64,000 bases of DNA from Zerene cesonia (Eukaryota > Arthropoda > Insecta > Lepidoptera > Pieridae): NCBI RefSeq assembly GCF_012273895.1, contig NC_052127.1, forward strand, positions 372,001-436,000, in the 5' to 3' direction. Every line of letters starts with the position of its first letter. The first letter of the stretch is position 1. Shown piece after piece: positions 46,701 through 59,232 of this stretch. Below the pieces are notes generated by a model. The model was given only the letters and a program-made list of their open reading frames with translations. It did no database searches and was not told the origin of the DNA. The position numbers and the translations under genes were made by a program.

Positions 46701-48915
46701 ATTTATATAATTGATTCGTTTAAAGCCTACGTTTTCGCAACAAAATCTTACTCTATTTCAACTTTATGTATTTAGTATAATGATCCAATTATGTCGAACG
46801 GCTCAGGCGTGAAAACATCATAACGCAACATATAAGCACATGTTATTTTCACATTTGTAATGTTATTGTGGATGTAAGTAGATGTGTATTGTGAAGACCC
46901 TTAGTGCGCGACCTGATAGGTCGACCCGAGATTGTAAACTGTCAAATAACTGAATAACAACAAACCGTTTACTACTTGAAGTATTATCATGTGATAGATT
47001 ATATGTATAGTTACTTAAACGTTTATAAGATACCTACTTAATATTTATATATTTTCAATTGAAACTTGCATTGCCTCTCGTGTACGTAAAAACCAATTCA
47101 ATTTTAAAAATATCGATGTTCCATCCAGTTTTCGCATAAACAATGCACTCAGAACGATGATAGCAATTTTTTTTCTTCGTGTTCGTACTTCAGTTTTTAT
47201 ATAAAACGAACATAACTGTTCACGGAGTGTTTTTGTATCGCTGACAGCCAGCACGTAGACGCTGTACGTGATGCAGCGATGGTACCAAGAGTGAGTAATG
47301 TAATAAGAATGCACACAACTTTCGCCTTTCGCGGCATGCAATTTGGATTATAGTGGCATACTCAGTTTGACACGATTTCGCTCGTTGTACGTAACACATC
47401 AAAGAATGCAGTTGAGATGCGTTAACGTGATCCTTAATTAATTTGTATATAGAATAAGTAAATACAACAATTTTAAAGAAATCAATTATCAATTAGTTTC
47501 AATCGGGTAAATTCGGTATGCATAAATCTTGATGAGATAGTTAATAGGCATAACGAGTACCCAAGGGTTTGTAGAACAAAGCTTTTAAGATCCCCGAAAA
47601 TGTAGGGATCGAAAAATATATATATATATTCTAAACTCCTTTCCTATACGACCGTCTCATCCATCGCAGTAAGATCGATGTAAGATGGATCCGACCGAAT
47701 GTTATCTTACTTTCGTATTTTCTGCGCGCCGACGGAAATCTTTATTCCTTTCAAAGTTTAGGAATATCTCAGCGGCCAATGTTTGGATTCCTTGTGAACA
47801 TCTATTTGTAACCTTCGCGTTATGTAAGAATTATAAGATGCATTATCTAAGATATATATTGTAATTAATGCCACAAAAGCCCCAATAATCTCTCATGTAA
47901 ACTGTTTGCGATGAAACTGTCCTCAAAGTGTATTTTGATACGGTCGGCGTATATGCTCAAGATACGTAAGGATGACGCCAAAACTTACATAGATACGAAG
48001 CGCCGTTGTAGGCAAGGTTGCTGATGCAGTGTTTGCTTTGCTCTCGCTCGCCCTAACTCAGCAAATATTGGCGCTGGCAAATAGTATTATGTGCTTAGTC
48101 AGACTTGGCGTTCGGGCGATGTCGGGTATGATGTTGAATTTTATATTTTTCGCATCATGAGGTTTTAAGATTGATATATCATTATTTAAAATAAGGATCA
48201 TATTAAATTAATGCTGTATATTTTCCGTGAAAAATCAACAAACATCTATATGTCAATGTACTCTTTTTGTTGGTATTTTCGATAGATATTTAAATAATTG
48301 GATTTGCAAAACTTTATAATTTATTTAAGTCTTTGTCTACGAGTAAAAATTCCATGCCATGCTAACATTAAGTGTTTGAAAGAGAAAAATAAGCTGTGCA
48401 AATACTGAATCGAATCGTAAATGGCAGTCTGTCGCATGACGTCTTTCTCAATCCCACATTCACGGGGTTAATGGTACCCACGATAACTAGAAAAATTCAA
48501 AGAAAGGAAGAAACCTTAATTTGTGACGTGAATTTATGTTCTACAATGTATAAAGCTTTTAAGACCATCGTTGACTCCCAATCCATCCACTACCCTTAAT
48601 GTTCTCGAAGCACTACTTGTGGTATGCTTAGTGAAACTGGCGTGAGTGCTCGCAGATAGTCTAGACTAGATTTAGAACTAAACACTTGTCGCATCCCTGA
48701 GAGCACTCGTCTTAGATAATAATACAATGTTAGCAATTAGTTTGAAGGAGTTTTAAGAACCAGCCGAAGATAGCGTCGGTATCTAATCTCGGCGTTCAAT
48801 TATTGAATTGGGTTAGGGGTATACCTAGGTTAATATAAATAATACATTATACTTTAGTGTAGGTTGTTGGGCTAGGTTGTGCGCCGAATACTTTAATAGA
48901 CGTAATTGTAAACAT
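46701..48915. other. Non-coding sequence
   Basis: No gene recognised. The overlapping minus-strand frames at 47045-47492 lack family features. 47640-48130 is richer in CpG than its surroundings and free of recognised repeats. Confidence 0.45.
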
Positions 48916-49120
48916 TCCTACTAATATGTATTATAAATGCGAAAGTTTGTAAGGATGTATGTGTTTGTTAATCTTTCACGGAAAAAAACTACTGAACCGA
49001 TTGCAATGAAATTTGGTACGTAGACAGCTGGACAACTGGAATAACATATAGGTAACTTTTTATCCTGATATTCCTACAGGATACGGACTTACGCCGTAGA
49101 TACCGCGGGGCGCAGCTAGT
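48916..49120 (+). repeat. Interspersed repeat, TCCTACTAATATG...CGCAGCTAGT family
   Basis: Full-length copy with the standard landmarks, including GTACGTAGACAGCTGGACAA and TACCGCGGGGCGCAGCTAGT. Confidence 0.8.
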
Positions 49121-49700
49121 ATGTTACAAAGGTAATTGAATTCTTTAGACTGAGAGCAATTCTCTATTGAGAGATGGGAACGTGTTTGTCTCCAGTACGA
49201 GCGATCATTTAGCTAACCTGCTATTGAAATGTATCTTTTTATTTTATTATAGCTTATTAGCATTAGAGCGAGATTAACTTAATTTTTTTTGTCTTATAAA
49301 ATGCGTATATATATTACATGAATAACTGGGTAGGATTATGATTTACAATGTAAAGTGTATGTGACCGTAACGCTTCAAATTTACCTTATCATTTGAAATG
49401 TAAAAAGAAATGTAGGCATTATCGCGAACACAATCGGTCGGACGCTCGTATAATTTGAAAGCACCTGTCGATACATTTTTACACCTGGACAAATGAATCC
49501 ACACCTTGTTATGCGAGTACATACTGTGTATATATACGATTCCACGAATCATTGTAGCGACCATTGAGCGAATATTAAATATTAATAGTTGTGTACACAA
49601 AAAAATATTTTTAGCGTTAAATAGAACATGTTTCATTTACTATTTTCTATATATAAACGTACATCACACCCGTGTTCGTTATTTGAAAAAATCATAGGTG

Positions 49701-49801
49701 CGAAATTTTGAAATAATAGAAAAAAATTGATCACGGGTCGGGAATTTTTTTTCTATTCTTTCAAAATTTCTCATTTTTAAAGCATTTCAATGCTTTAAAA
49801 A
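49701..49801. repeat. Two adjacent hairpins
   Basis: First, an imperfect inverted repeat of about 28 bases: GAAATTTTGAAATAATAG on the left and CTATTCTTTCAAAATTTC on the right, with a loop around ATCACGGGTCGG. Second, a perfect 12-bp stem: TTTTTAAAGCAT (49774-49785), loop TTCA, and its complement to 49801. Confidence 0.85.
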
Positions 49802-51287
49802 CTAAAAATTAAAATCATGGGTTCTAAATTAAAATGATTTGCAACTAGTTTCACAAACAAACTCTTCAGATTAATATTATTATAGCTAAGTATATATAAC
49901 TTAGAGGATTTACATGGCACTGCATCCTGAGCCTTAGGTACTTTATCATAATTAGGCAATTGAAAAAAAATATCAACTCATCGTCTGCTACGGAGAGTCT
50001 ATGATATTCTTGTGATTTTTCTATCAAACACATGTTCGTGTCCGTAGTTTACAAAGCTAGCCGCATGTAATACGCATGCGGTTTAAAAAATATGAGAAAT
50101 ATATAACGGTATTTTAAAAATATAAACATTGACCATTCACACGCGGCAGAAATTACATTAGTGTGTGTCTACGTTGTAGGTGTGTACGTCGGTACATATG
50201 TAATGTTGTATGTATGCGTGCGTATCTACACATTATACACACACGTGCGCATAAATTTCGCGCACGGTCTGCGGTTGCGGTTAATATTGCGAGTAGAGCG
50301 ATTCATCAAACGCAGACACTGACGGATTAACGGCCGTAGATCCGCTCCGTGGCCATTGCACCGGCGTTGTACGGCGTTGTACGCGCCGCTGTCTGTGCAC
50401 GCGATTCTCGCACGTAAACGCGACACGGTAGGGGCGGCTCTTGAATGGCGTGGTGGGGCTTAAACGAGGATGTCGTTGATTAAAAATTAAAAATGTATTT
50501 ATTGGAATCGTTTGGCTTTCATAAAACTGTGCTGTAGTACGTATAGATTGAAATGTTGATGCTTGCGATATGTAAGGGAAAAATCGATTGTCATCAAGGC
50601 TGTGAACGAGTGTGTGTGTTGCCATCACAGAATACATACCATTATAATAATAAGTGTCCCGTGCACACTATACAAAAACCAACCGAAGCTAGCCTCGTTG
50701 GTGTGAAGTACGTACCAATGAGTTCAATGTGTATAACGGTCAAGTTGAATAATAAATGGATTATATGTGATAAATTATTGATTCAATTTCAATAAAAAAA
50801 CATAAACGCCGTTTCAATGGCCCCAATAAGTTCGCATAATTCCATTTATACCTCCATTCATAAATATAAATGTGTAGGGTATCGTTTCTATGTATGAATT
50901 GATATAAAATATGCATTTTTATATATAACTGAACATGTATGTATGTTTTTATATATACATACATACACTGGGAAATGCTTGATCGTATATTGATGACGTT
51001 GAAGTTTTTATGCATTTTATCATTATTTAAAGACATATATCATAATATGCGATTATGCTGCATGTGTTGAAGTGCTTGAAATAGAAGTGATTAAATCTAT
51101 TTATAGAGCACGGACGAAAATGTAATTTCGAAAGGTTCTTAATATTGTGTTTTATATATCGTTCAATTGTTCGTGGAAAATATTTTATAATAAGAATATG
51201 TATGTAGGTAAAATTGCGAGCGAGCATTATAATAAATATTCCCCAGAAATATCACGCTAAAAATAAACAGAATTTAACCGTGACAAT

Positions 51288-51309
51288 TATTTATTTATTT
51301 ATTTATTTA
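51288..51309 (+). repeat. (ATTT)n microsatellite
   Basis: Five to six uninterrupted units. Confidence 0.9.
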
Positions 51310-51534
51310 CCAATGCTTTACTGCTCTGGAAATCATACAATAAAACTTAATCTAAGAATATAGTTAAACAATTAGCGGTGTTATGTAGCGATTTCTTCTA
51401 GACAACCAGACGTAGGTTACAGAAATTCAAGGAAAAGATAAATGATAAATATTGAGTATGCTTAGGGTAGTCGAGTTGTCTTTTTTTGATAATGTATATT
51501 TATTATTGTATGTACAATGTAAAAAAATATTTTT

Positions 51535-51700
51535 AACCAACTTAAAAAAGATTATGTATCAATTTGACTGTAGGTATGTTTTTTTGTATTCGTTACCTCA
51601 ATACTTTTTACCCGGTGAAACGATTTTTATTTTTCTATTTTTATTCGAAAGCTGGTGTCACTTATGTCCATTCAAATTTGGTCTAGTTTGACAAGCGGTT
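51535..51700 (+). repeat. Diverged dispersed repeat (AACCAACTTAAAAAAGATTA)
   Basis: CAACTTAAAAAAG, TTCGTTACCTCAATACTTTT, ACCCGGTGAA and TTATTCGAAAGCTGGTGTCA in order resemble 62917-63060 and a repeat family common in Lepidoptera. Confidence 0.45.
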
Positions 51701-51954
51701 TAGGTTTTATAATTCGCAAGGAACGCGAAACGTTCATTCAGTCATATTAAATGTGAATCGTGACATAATTAATTAATTTTGCATACCCACACTCAGTAGG
51801 TAGGAACATGAATACTGAATGGATGAAATGTAGGTTAGTTTAAATATAGGTGACCTGGGGTCTGGCGGACGCGGCAGTCGGCTAATTTTTAATTAATTGA
51901 CGTAAGGATATGCATGGTAACTACGAGTTATTACATGCATATACATACGCAAAT

Positions 51955-52060
51955 ATTTGTAAGTGTGACGGGTGGATGTATGGATGTTTCACGTAAAAAC
52001 TAATGAATGGATTTTAATGAAATTTTACAATCATAACTTATACATCGGAGTAAAAAAAAG
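51955..52060 (+). repeat. Truncated repeat fragment
   Basis: TTTGTAAGTGTGACGGGTGG, ATGTATGGATGTTTCACG and AATGAATGGATTTTAATGAA resemble the middle of the 5488 copy and related elements. Confidence 0.4.
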
Positions 52061-52084
52061 CTATAATAATACTTCGACGTGTGA

Positions 52085-52200
52085 CATCTGCCAACCTGCA
52101 CTTGACCAGCTTGGTGGATTATGGCCTGAACCCTCATAGGAGGCCTTTGTCCCAACAGTGGGAACGTAATATAAGGGCTGATGATGATGATGATGATGAA
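52085..52200 (+). repeat. LINE-like 3' tail ending in (TGA)n
   Basis: ACTTGACCAGCTTGGTGGAT, TATGGCCTGAACCCTCATAG, GAGGCCTTTGTCCCAACAG and TGGGAACG precede GGGCTGATGATGATGATGAT. Same family as 40410-40535. Confidence 0.65.
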
Positions 52201-52304
52201 TAATACTTCACCAGTTAGATGACGTAACTTAAACATATTAAACATATTAAATAATTTTTGATAAACTTAGCTATGCACCAGTCACCGTTGTCTCTTTATT
52301 CGCT

Positions 52305-52490
52305 TCCTACTAGCTGTGCACCGCGGATTCACCTACGTTGTACATGTTATTACATGGCCTTTATCCTTCCTCAATAATTGAAGTATTCAACACAAAAATA
52401 ATTATTCAATTCGACCGGTGCTTTTTGAGATAAGCACGTCCAATCAAACAAACTTTTCAACTTCATATTACTATTGTATAATTATATTAC
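52305..52490 (+). repeat. Interspersed repeat, CTAGCTGTGCACCGCGG family
   Basis: CCTACTAGCTGTGCACCGCG, ACATGGCCTTTATCCTTCCT, TATTCAACACAAAAATAATT and TCAAACAAACTTTTCAACTT in order; a relative of the CAAA-tailed elements. Confidence 0.55.
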
Positions 52491-55400
52491 TTACGTTATT
52501 CAACAAGATTGATACATATAAGTAGAAATCGATTGTTAGCGCGTTATTTTTCACGCGAATTATATATTTCCGATAAACGCTGAGTTGTTAGATGACTAAC
52601 TCATAGATTACAGGCAGCTAATTACTTAAAGGGAATGGTGCGTTGGATATGAAACAAAATCAAAGATGTATGACGTAAGAAGTTTAACAACTTTTTAAGG
52701 AAAATTACGTACTTTTAAATCATATAGGTACCTAGCTAAATCAGTTTATGGTAATATATCGCATAATGCATACCTATTTTGAACACTCGCTATCGCAAGA
52801 TAGTATCTATCGTCAGCTGAGATATCCTCAGAACACATTCTAACCAATATCGATTTTTATGAAGTGCTTTCACATACGAACACGAATCTTTTCGAGTCTA
52901 TACAATTTGAAACGGTTTTCAAACCGTCCAGGAAGTCAACTAAGTGCAATGTTATGTCTATCGCTGGCACCTAGGTAGGTACGCGGTAACGCAAAATGTT
53001 CGATTCCCCGTCGAGGCGTGTTTACAAAACATCTGCGTATAGCGCTCGCCGCTCCGTTGCCGCTATTGCATTCAGTTTGTGTGTGTGACGTCATAGTTTA
53101 AATAACTTCATGCCGAGTACCACTTGGCCTATAAGTCGCCATAATCTATGTAATTCATGCGTTTAATAAATTAAACGTGTTCCGTCAATGATTCAAAGTA
53201 TTTGAGGTTATTGAAGTCTCGTAGCTCGAGTCATTTGTGAGATTTAAATTCATCGAAATGAACAAAGTAGATGAATACCCCACAGGCTGCTGGGATCTTA
53301 GTGAACATTCTCTATTGTTATGTTGCAGGCTGCTTAGTTCCAGCTGTAACAGCGCTGTATTCAATTTAATCAACCGAAATCCAAATAAAGCCCGCTTCGT
53401 AATTAGCTCATTATCGTGTAAATATAATTTCGATAAAACTGTGCACGCACGTAATAATCCGATTAATAATAATTCGGATCTCCGTATATTATAATTCGCC
53501 GATCCCATTTGAATTTTGCGATTGTAATTTAATTTTCCGTTTTGCGAGTGGAAATTTCGCGCGAGCGCTGCGAGCTTTTAATGGATTAATATTTCAAAAT
53601 TCGATGTGCCCAGTGTAAACGGTGATTTTCTTTTTTTACCTCGAGCGGGTTGAATAAATATTTGCCAGCTCGGAACGCGCTGATATTTCAGAATGTTATC
53701 TTTTTTTCGCTGTTGTTGTTGTTGTTGTTCGTGTTGTGTATTTGAACGTAAGATTTGTTTTGGCATCTAGGTACAATGTACCTTCGATATATATAAGGAT
53801 ATGTTATACGTATGTATTTTATGAAAAAGAACAAATACACCGTTTTTATTTCGACTCATCTATGTAGATAGTATATACTCACTTCTCCAATGACATCTAA
53901 TTATTATAGGACATGAGTGATTATGAAATAAGAACTACTACTATTACTGCTGTAAGAACGTGCTCAAAATTTTTATGCAAATGTATAATTTTTTGTTTTT
54001 TTTTTTTAAATTTCTATTTCATTAAAAAAACCTTACTGTCAACGTCTGATAGCTGTTTTATCCCTTGATCTCTGGTACATATTACATAGCACATAAAAAC
54101 CAAATGATCACAGAATGATGAACAGAAAACAATTTATACATTCTAATGAGAACTGACCTAACCCATGTAACACGTAATAGGTACAGCAGTTAATGGCCGC
54201 CATTAAAACAATCAAATGCCCGCTACATTTAATTGTAGCGAATATAATGTATGCACAGTTTAAAATGGGTAAAAAGCATCCGCGTAGAGACGGCGATAAA
54301 TGCATTTGTCTCTATACAAAGCAATTAAATGCTTTTAAAGAGACAAGGCCGAGCGTTCGACGCGCCGATGGTTCCGTAATATTGTGGTAGCTATAAATTC
54401 GGTGTAGCTATAGCGAGGGTTGTAGTGCTTCCGGAGACGGGAACAGGGGTGATTATTAGCTGTGATTTAAGTAGCAGTGGCTTGTACTCAATGGTAGCGT
54501 TTTTCGATTTAACTCTTTTTTAACTAGCCTCGATCACGATGGATGCGCAGATAATGATTATTGGATTCTTTACAGCTGACTTTAAGTCCGTTGTAAATTC
54601 GCTAATTTCACTTTAAATGTCGTATTACTTTTTAAAAGTCCTAACTTTATTTGCTCCCATGCTAGAAATTCACGGTCAAATCTATTTACTACCATATAAA
54701 TATTTATAGAATATGTAGATTGTAGACCAATAGAATTTTCTCAAGTTTTATTGAATATGCGCGTGTGACACGTAAAACCAGGTGAAATAACATCCGACAT
54801 TATCTACCATCGTCCAAAAGGTATTCTAAGGGTTTTTCAAATATAATAAACGAAGACACGAATACAATAAGAATTCATATCGTAGGTATTTATGTGATTG
54901 ACAAGCAGATGCTGCATTCGTCCCGCTGTGTGATAATGCCGCCAAAAATAATCGCATTATGTCACTCAGTGGGAAGGTGTATCAGATATTTATCATTATG
55001 TATAGTGTGTGTGTTTTTTTTTCAGTATATGTGGAGTAATATAGCATCCTAATGTACTGGTTTTCGGTAGATTTTTGTTGAATTAAATATTATTATGCGA
55101 CTTATGGTCTATTTTATCAATTAGCAGATGCCATTTCTTCTCTACTGTATTTGACACAGCCTCTTATGCATGAATGTCTCATAGAAAATTAGTATTAGAA
55201 TGGAGTTTACAAATCACGTAAGTTTAATATACATTAAGATTATCGTTAAAATCTCCAAATGTTGATGATAAAATATTTATGTAAACAGTTTACGTCCAGT
55301 ACCACGTTCTATATTAATAACGTATTGGGTGAATCAATAATGCTCGTCAAAACGACTATAACAACTGCGGATTATGTGGGTACCTCTAAAAGCGGATAGA

Positions 55401-56224
55401 AACGAAAAGTTTTACGTACATTTTACATTGTAACGAATAATGCAGTCGGTGCTAAATCTTTCAGCATCGCTTTATAGGTGTATACATCGTGTTATATCGC
55501 ATCGTCGACTTTTATGTTTCGCGTTAGTGCTTTTAGATGTTTTATAAGCGCCTAATTCTAAATACTCATCATCGAGAGACGCGGCTGGCGCCTCGCTTCC
55601 GACTCGAACGGTCGAATGAGACAGTTTGGTGGGAAGATTTGTTTGTTATTCTGAAATAGCTTGACTCGTGTTGAATTAATGGGCTAAGTGTCAAATACAT
55701 GGGTGTATTGATTATAATTCTGAATGATGTTATCAGCACTAATGTTAATAGTTAGTCACGAAAATAACATGTTAAGTATAAAAGTAAAGACTGGTTTTTT
55801 AATCGGTACCAACCAAACGATCGGAACGGCTTAGCATTTAGACGAATAAAGCATGTGCTAATTATATTCACAACTTGTATTTACATATGACAATCAAATT
55901 TATTTACAAAAAAAAAAGTACCCAAATGCAACGCAAAAATGAATAATCGCCTGACGCACGACAAAGTCGCGGTTTTTAGCGTTTGCCAGATTTATCAATC
56001 GTTGAATTTACGTTATAATTTATAAAGTAAACCAATTATGTAATTGCACAACATCGGTGGGTACACAGGGTATTTCCGAGTGCTAAGTGTCGTCGTGACG
56101 CGCCGTTTCGCGAGGCCTCAGTTCCGTCTGCCAATGGAGGCGCGAGACGCTTGGCGACGCCTCGGCGGAGGTGTGTCGCATCACGACCCCGAACGGTAAA
56201 TGGGGGGACGTGTTGACTTATCTT
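52491..56224. other. Repeat-poor non-coding stretch with motif-dense blocks
   Basis: I recognise no interspersed repeat in this 3.7 kb, although copies flank it on both sides. Blocks with higher CpG and many TAAT, ATTTA and TGACG words lie at 52980-53110, 53220-53640, 54180-54400, 55380-55640 and 55920-56205. A perfect TGACGTCA is at 53086-53093. No coding exon is supported. These are candidates for conserved regulatory sequence, by inference. Confidence 0.35.
54190..54338. repeat. Cluster of short inverted repeats
   Basis: TTAATGGC/GCCATTAA (54190-54206, one-base centre), CGCTACA/TGTAGCG around TTTAAT (54221-54240), AGAGAC/GTCTCT (54286-54313) and AAGCA/TGCTT around ATTAAA (54319-54334). 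Confidence 0.8.
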
Positions 56225-56415
56225 AATATACTTGTGTAAATGATATGTCGCAACGTTTGTCCGTGATGGTCTCCTGAACTACTCAACCGATTTGATTCAA
56301 ATCTGCACACTGTGTGCAGGTTGATCCAACTTCGAAGATAGGATAGTTTTTATTGTTTCAATACGATTTACGATTAATGGAATTAAGGGAATTAACAATT
56401 AGCCTGCAGCTAGTA
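56225..56415 (+). repeat. Diverged interspersed repeat ending CAGCTAGTA
   Basis: CTCCTGAACTACTCAACCGA, TTTGATTCAAATCTGCACAC and the terminal CCTGCAGCTAGTA follow the scheme of the other short elements. Confidence 0.45.
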
Positions 56416-56733
56416 AGTAAACAGGGTTGAGAAAATATTACAAGCTTACTACATAGGCCAAAAAAAATATGCTCATGCAGTTACATGGCTGTGAAATTGA
56501 AACTATTGTAGTTGTAACCTATCCTGTTTTGTTTGCAGAGGGAAATAACTGTGAAAATCACATTTTGCGTATTCATGCGTGGCACATCGACAAACAGATA
56601 GCTCTTACAAACACAGTTCTTAGTATCGTTACTAATTTCGATGTTTTAGCTTGTAATGTTAGATAAGATAGTTGTGTACATGTACCCGTTATATTTTCTT
56701 CAATATCTCCATCAGTGATAATTTTATTGATAT

Positions 56734-57733
56734 NNNNNNNNNNNNNNNNNNNNNNNNNNNNNNNNNNNNNNNNNNNNNNNNNNNNNNNNNNNNNNNNNNN
56801 NNNNNNNNNNNNNNNNNNNNNNNNNNNNNNNNNNNNNNNNNNNNNNNNNNNNNNNNNNNNNNNNNNNNNNNNNNNNNNNNNNNNNNNNNNNNNNNNNNNN
56901 NNNNNNNNNNNNNNNNNNNNNNNNNNNNNNNNNNNNNNNNNNNNNNNNNNNNNNNNNNNNNNNNNNNNNNNNNNNNNNNNNNNNNNNNNNNNNNNNNNNN
57001 NNNNNNNNNNNNNNNNNNNNNNNNNNNNNNNNNNNNNNNNNNNNNNNNNNNNNNNNNNNNNNNNNNNNNNNNNNNNNNNNNNNNNNNNNNNNNNNNNNNN
57101 NNNNNNNNNNNNNNNNNNNNNNNNNNNNNNNNNNNNNNNNNNNNNNNNNNNNNNNNNNNNNNNNNNNNNNNNNNNNNNNNNNNNNNNNNNNNNNNNNNNN
57201 NNNNNNNNNNNNNNNNNNNNNNNNNNNNNNNNNNNNNNNNNNNNNNNNNNNNNNNNNNNNNNNNNNNNNNNNNNNNNNNNNNNNNNNNNNNNNNNNNNNN
57301 NNNNNNNNNNNNNNNNNNNNNNNNNNNNNNNNNNNNNNNNNNNNNNNNNNNNNNNNNNNNNNNNNNNNNNNNNNNNNNNNNNNNNNNNNNNNNNNNNNNN
57401 NNNNNNNNNNNNNNNNNNNNNNNNNNNNNNNNNNNNNNNNNNNNNNNNNNNNNNNNNNNNNNNNNNNNNNNNNNNNNNNNNNNNNNNNNNNNNNNNNNNN
57501 NNNNNNNNNNNNNNNNNNNNNNNNNNNNNNNNNNNNNNNNNNNNNNNNNNNNNNNNNNNNNNNNNNNNNNNNNNNNNNNNNNNNNNNNNNNNNNNNNNNN
57601 NNNNNNNNNNNNNNNNNNNNNNNNNNNNNNNNNNNNNNNNNNNNNNNNNNNNNNNNNNNNNNNNNNNNNNNNNNNNNNNNNNNNNNNNNNNNNNNNNNNN
57701 NNNNNNNNNNNNNNNNNNNNNNNNNNNNNNNNN
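56734..57733. other. Assembly gap, 1000 N
   Basis: Flanked by AT-rich sequence with no inverted or tandem repeat at the edges. Open frames running through it are artefacts. Confidence 0.99.
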
Positions 57734-58599
57734 ATATGTATGTACATATTCAAGTAGGTATGTCTGTTTGTAATTGCAAACAGTGCAAACGTAACTGATG
57801 CAATTATGCAATGGTTCATACGCGACGATACGTAGCTAATATAAAAAAAAAATCAATTTCGGTTACGGTGTCGGTACCGTGTCGTCATCATCGAAAAAAA
57901 TATTCTTCCGTTTAAAATTGAATTCTAAAAAGACGAAACAGGCCTCGTACGTACGTACAATTACACGATGCGATGTAGGCGTCCGTTAATAAGTGAACTA
58001 AATGGAACTTTCGACCGTTACAATATAAATTAGTATCTGCCAAATATCTTTTATCGTTGACGTGCTAATATTTTTTTATCAATCGAGCGTTATTTCTCGG
58101 TATTGGTCGCACCGACGCCCACGGGGGCTGGCGACGTCACGCGCCATAAAGGTTGTCGAGATAGCATCGGCTAACTATATAATTACTATTATCTTATCTG
58201 TGAGCAAATTAAAGGCTTAGTTTCAGTAATGACACATTTGGCGCCAAAGTTGTGATAATGAGATAGGTAAGATAGTATCGCTTTCTTTGTCACGGTGTTT
58301 TTTTTTTTTTTGCTATTTTACGTTTGATATAAAAAGTTTTGACGATTAGATTCAATGAAACACTTTATTTTACTTGTATTTATTCCTTTTGCTATAAAAG
58401 ATGTTTCAACAAATTTTTTTAATATATTCGCTATGTACACCCGCATTTTCTGAAGAAGCAGACCACTTGTTTTTTAGCAGAACACTTTATTAGATAAGTG
58501 AAATCAATTTATAAGTATTTTTTGCATAAACATGTTATACAAAATGTTATTCGACGTGTAGGGAACGTGTAGGAATATCTAGTAATAATTTTATATAAG
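57734..58599. other. Non-coding sequence with an E2F-type palindrome
   Basis: 57890-58260 is repeat-free, with CpG-rich words (GTACGTACGTAC, GGCGACGTCACGCGCC) and the palindrome TTTGGCGCCAAA at 58237-58248, which matches the E2F half-site on both strands. No gene seen. Confidence 0.4.
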
Positions 58600-58800
58600 A
58601 CTAGCTAGCTGCGCCGCGCAGTTTCACCCTCGGACGAACTGACGGGCGCAATAGCAAGTAATAATTATATAGCTCATATTTTATCCTTATGTATTAGCTT
58701 TATTATGGTAGTTTCATAAAAATTTGTACGTGAAGTTTACAATCATTCATATGGATGGATGTTTAAAACAAACCTTCGCGTCTATAAAATATTATATCCA
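58600..58800 (-). repeat. Interspersed repeat, GACTAGCTAGCTGCGCCGCGC
   Basis: AGCTGCGCCGCGCAGTTTCA in inverted sense to the GCGCAGCTAGT ends seen elsewhere, so probably a minus-strand copy. Confidence 0.5.
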
Positions 58801-59049
58801 CTAATTTGAAGCGACGTATGACAAGTATGACTTAAGACCCCGTGTGGTAACCCTGCGCATTGGCCCCGCTATAAACTTGTCGCCGCCAGCCCTACAAGCG
58901 CGTGAACCCGCGACCCGCGATCACGATGCGACCAACACGTTTACTGGTATATACATATATTCTATAAACGTTGTTCTATATCTAATTATTACGATGTTCG
59001 CGAAAACCATATATTTGACCACGTCGAACTTTTAAATCCTACCAATATT

Positions 59050-59232
59050 ATCTAATATATAAAATTCTCGTGTCACAGTTTTCGTTGTCATACTCCTCGG
59101 AAACGGCTTGACTGATTTTGATGAAATTTTGTGTGCTTATCCGGTATCTATGAGAATCGGCCAACATCTATTTTTCATACCCCTAAATGATAAGAGAAAG
59201 GCAGAACAGCGTTTGGCGGGTGCAGCTAGTAA
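59050..59232 (+). repeat. Interspersed repeat, TATATAAAATTCTCGTGTCAC family
   Basis: Full-length copy: TCTAATATATAAAATTCTCG to ACAGCGTTTGGCGGGTGCAG then CTAGT. It is the unrecombined form of the family at 7324-7503. Confidence 0.75.

Larger units (their letters stand above)
49121..51534. other. Non-coding sequence with hairpins and a TTTA microsatellite
   Basis: Inverted repeats at 49701-49770 and 49774-49801 and an (ATTT)n run at 51288-51309. 50150-50460 is rich in GTGTGT/ACGT words and CpG. No coding exon is supported; the frames at 50226-50637 overlap on one strand and resemble no family. Confidence 0.45.

Noticed and set aside
50226..50637. Possible coding exon in a CpG-rich stretch
   Set aside because: Three overlapping frames in different phases, none with protein-like features or flanking splice sites that I could support.
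54193..54390. 65-codon frame starting MAAIKTIK
   Set aside because: Coincides with the inverted-repeat cluster. There is no domain, no splice context and no evidence of codon bias, so chance is the simpler explanation.
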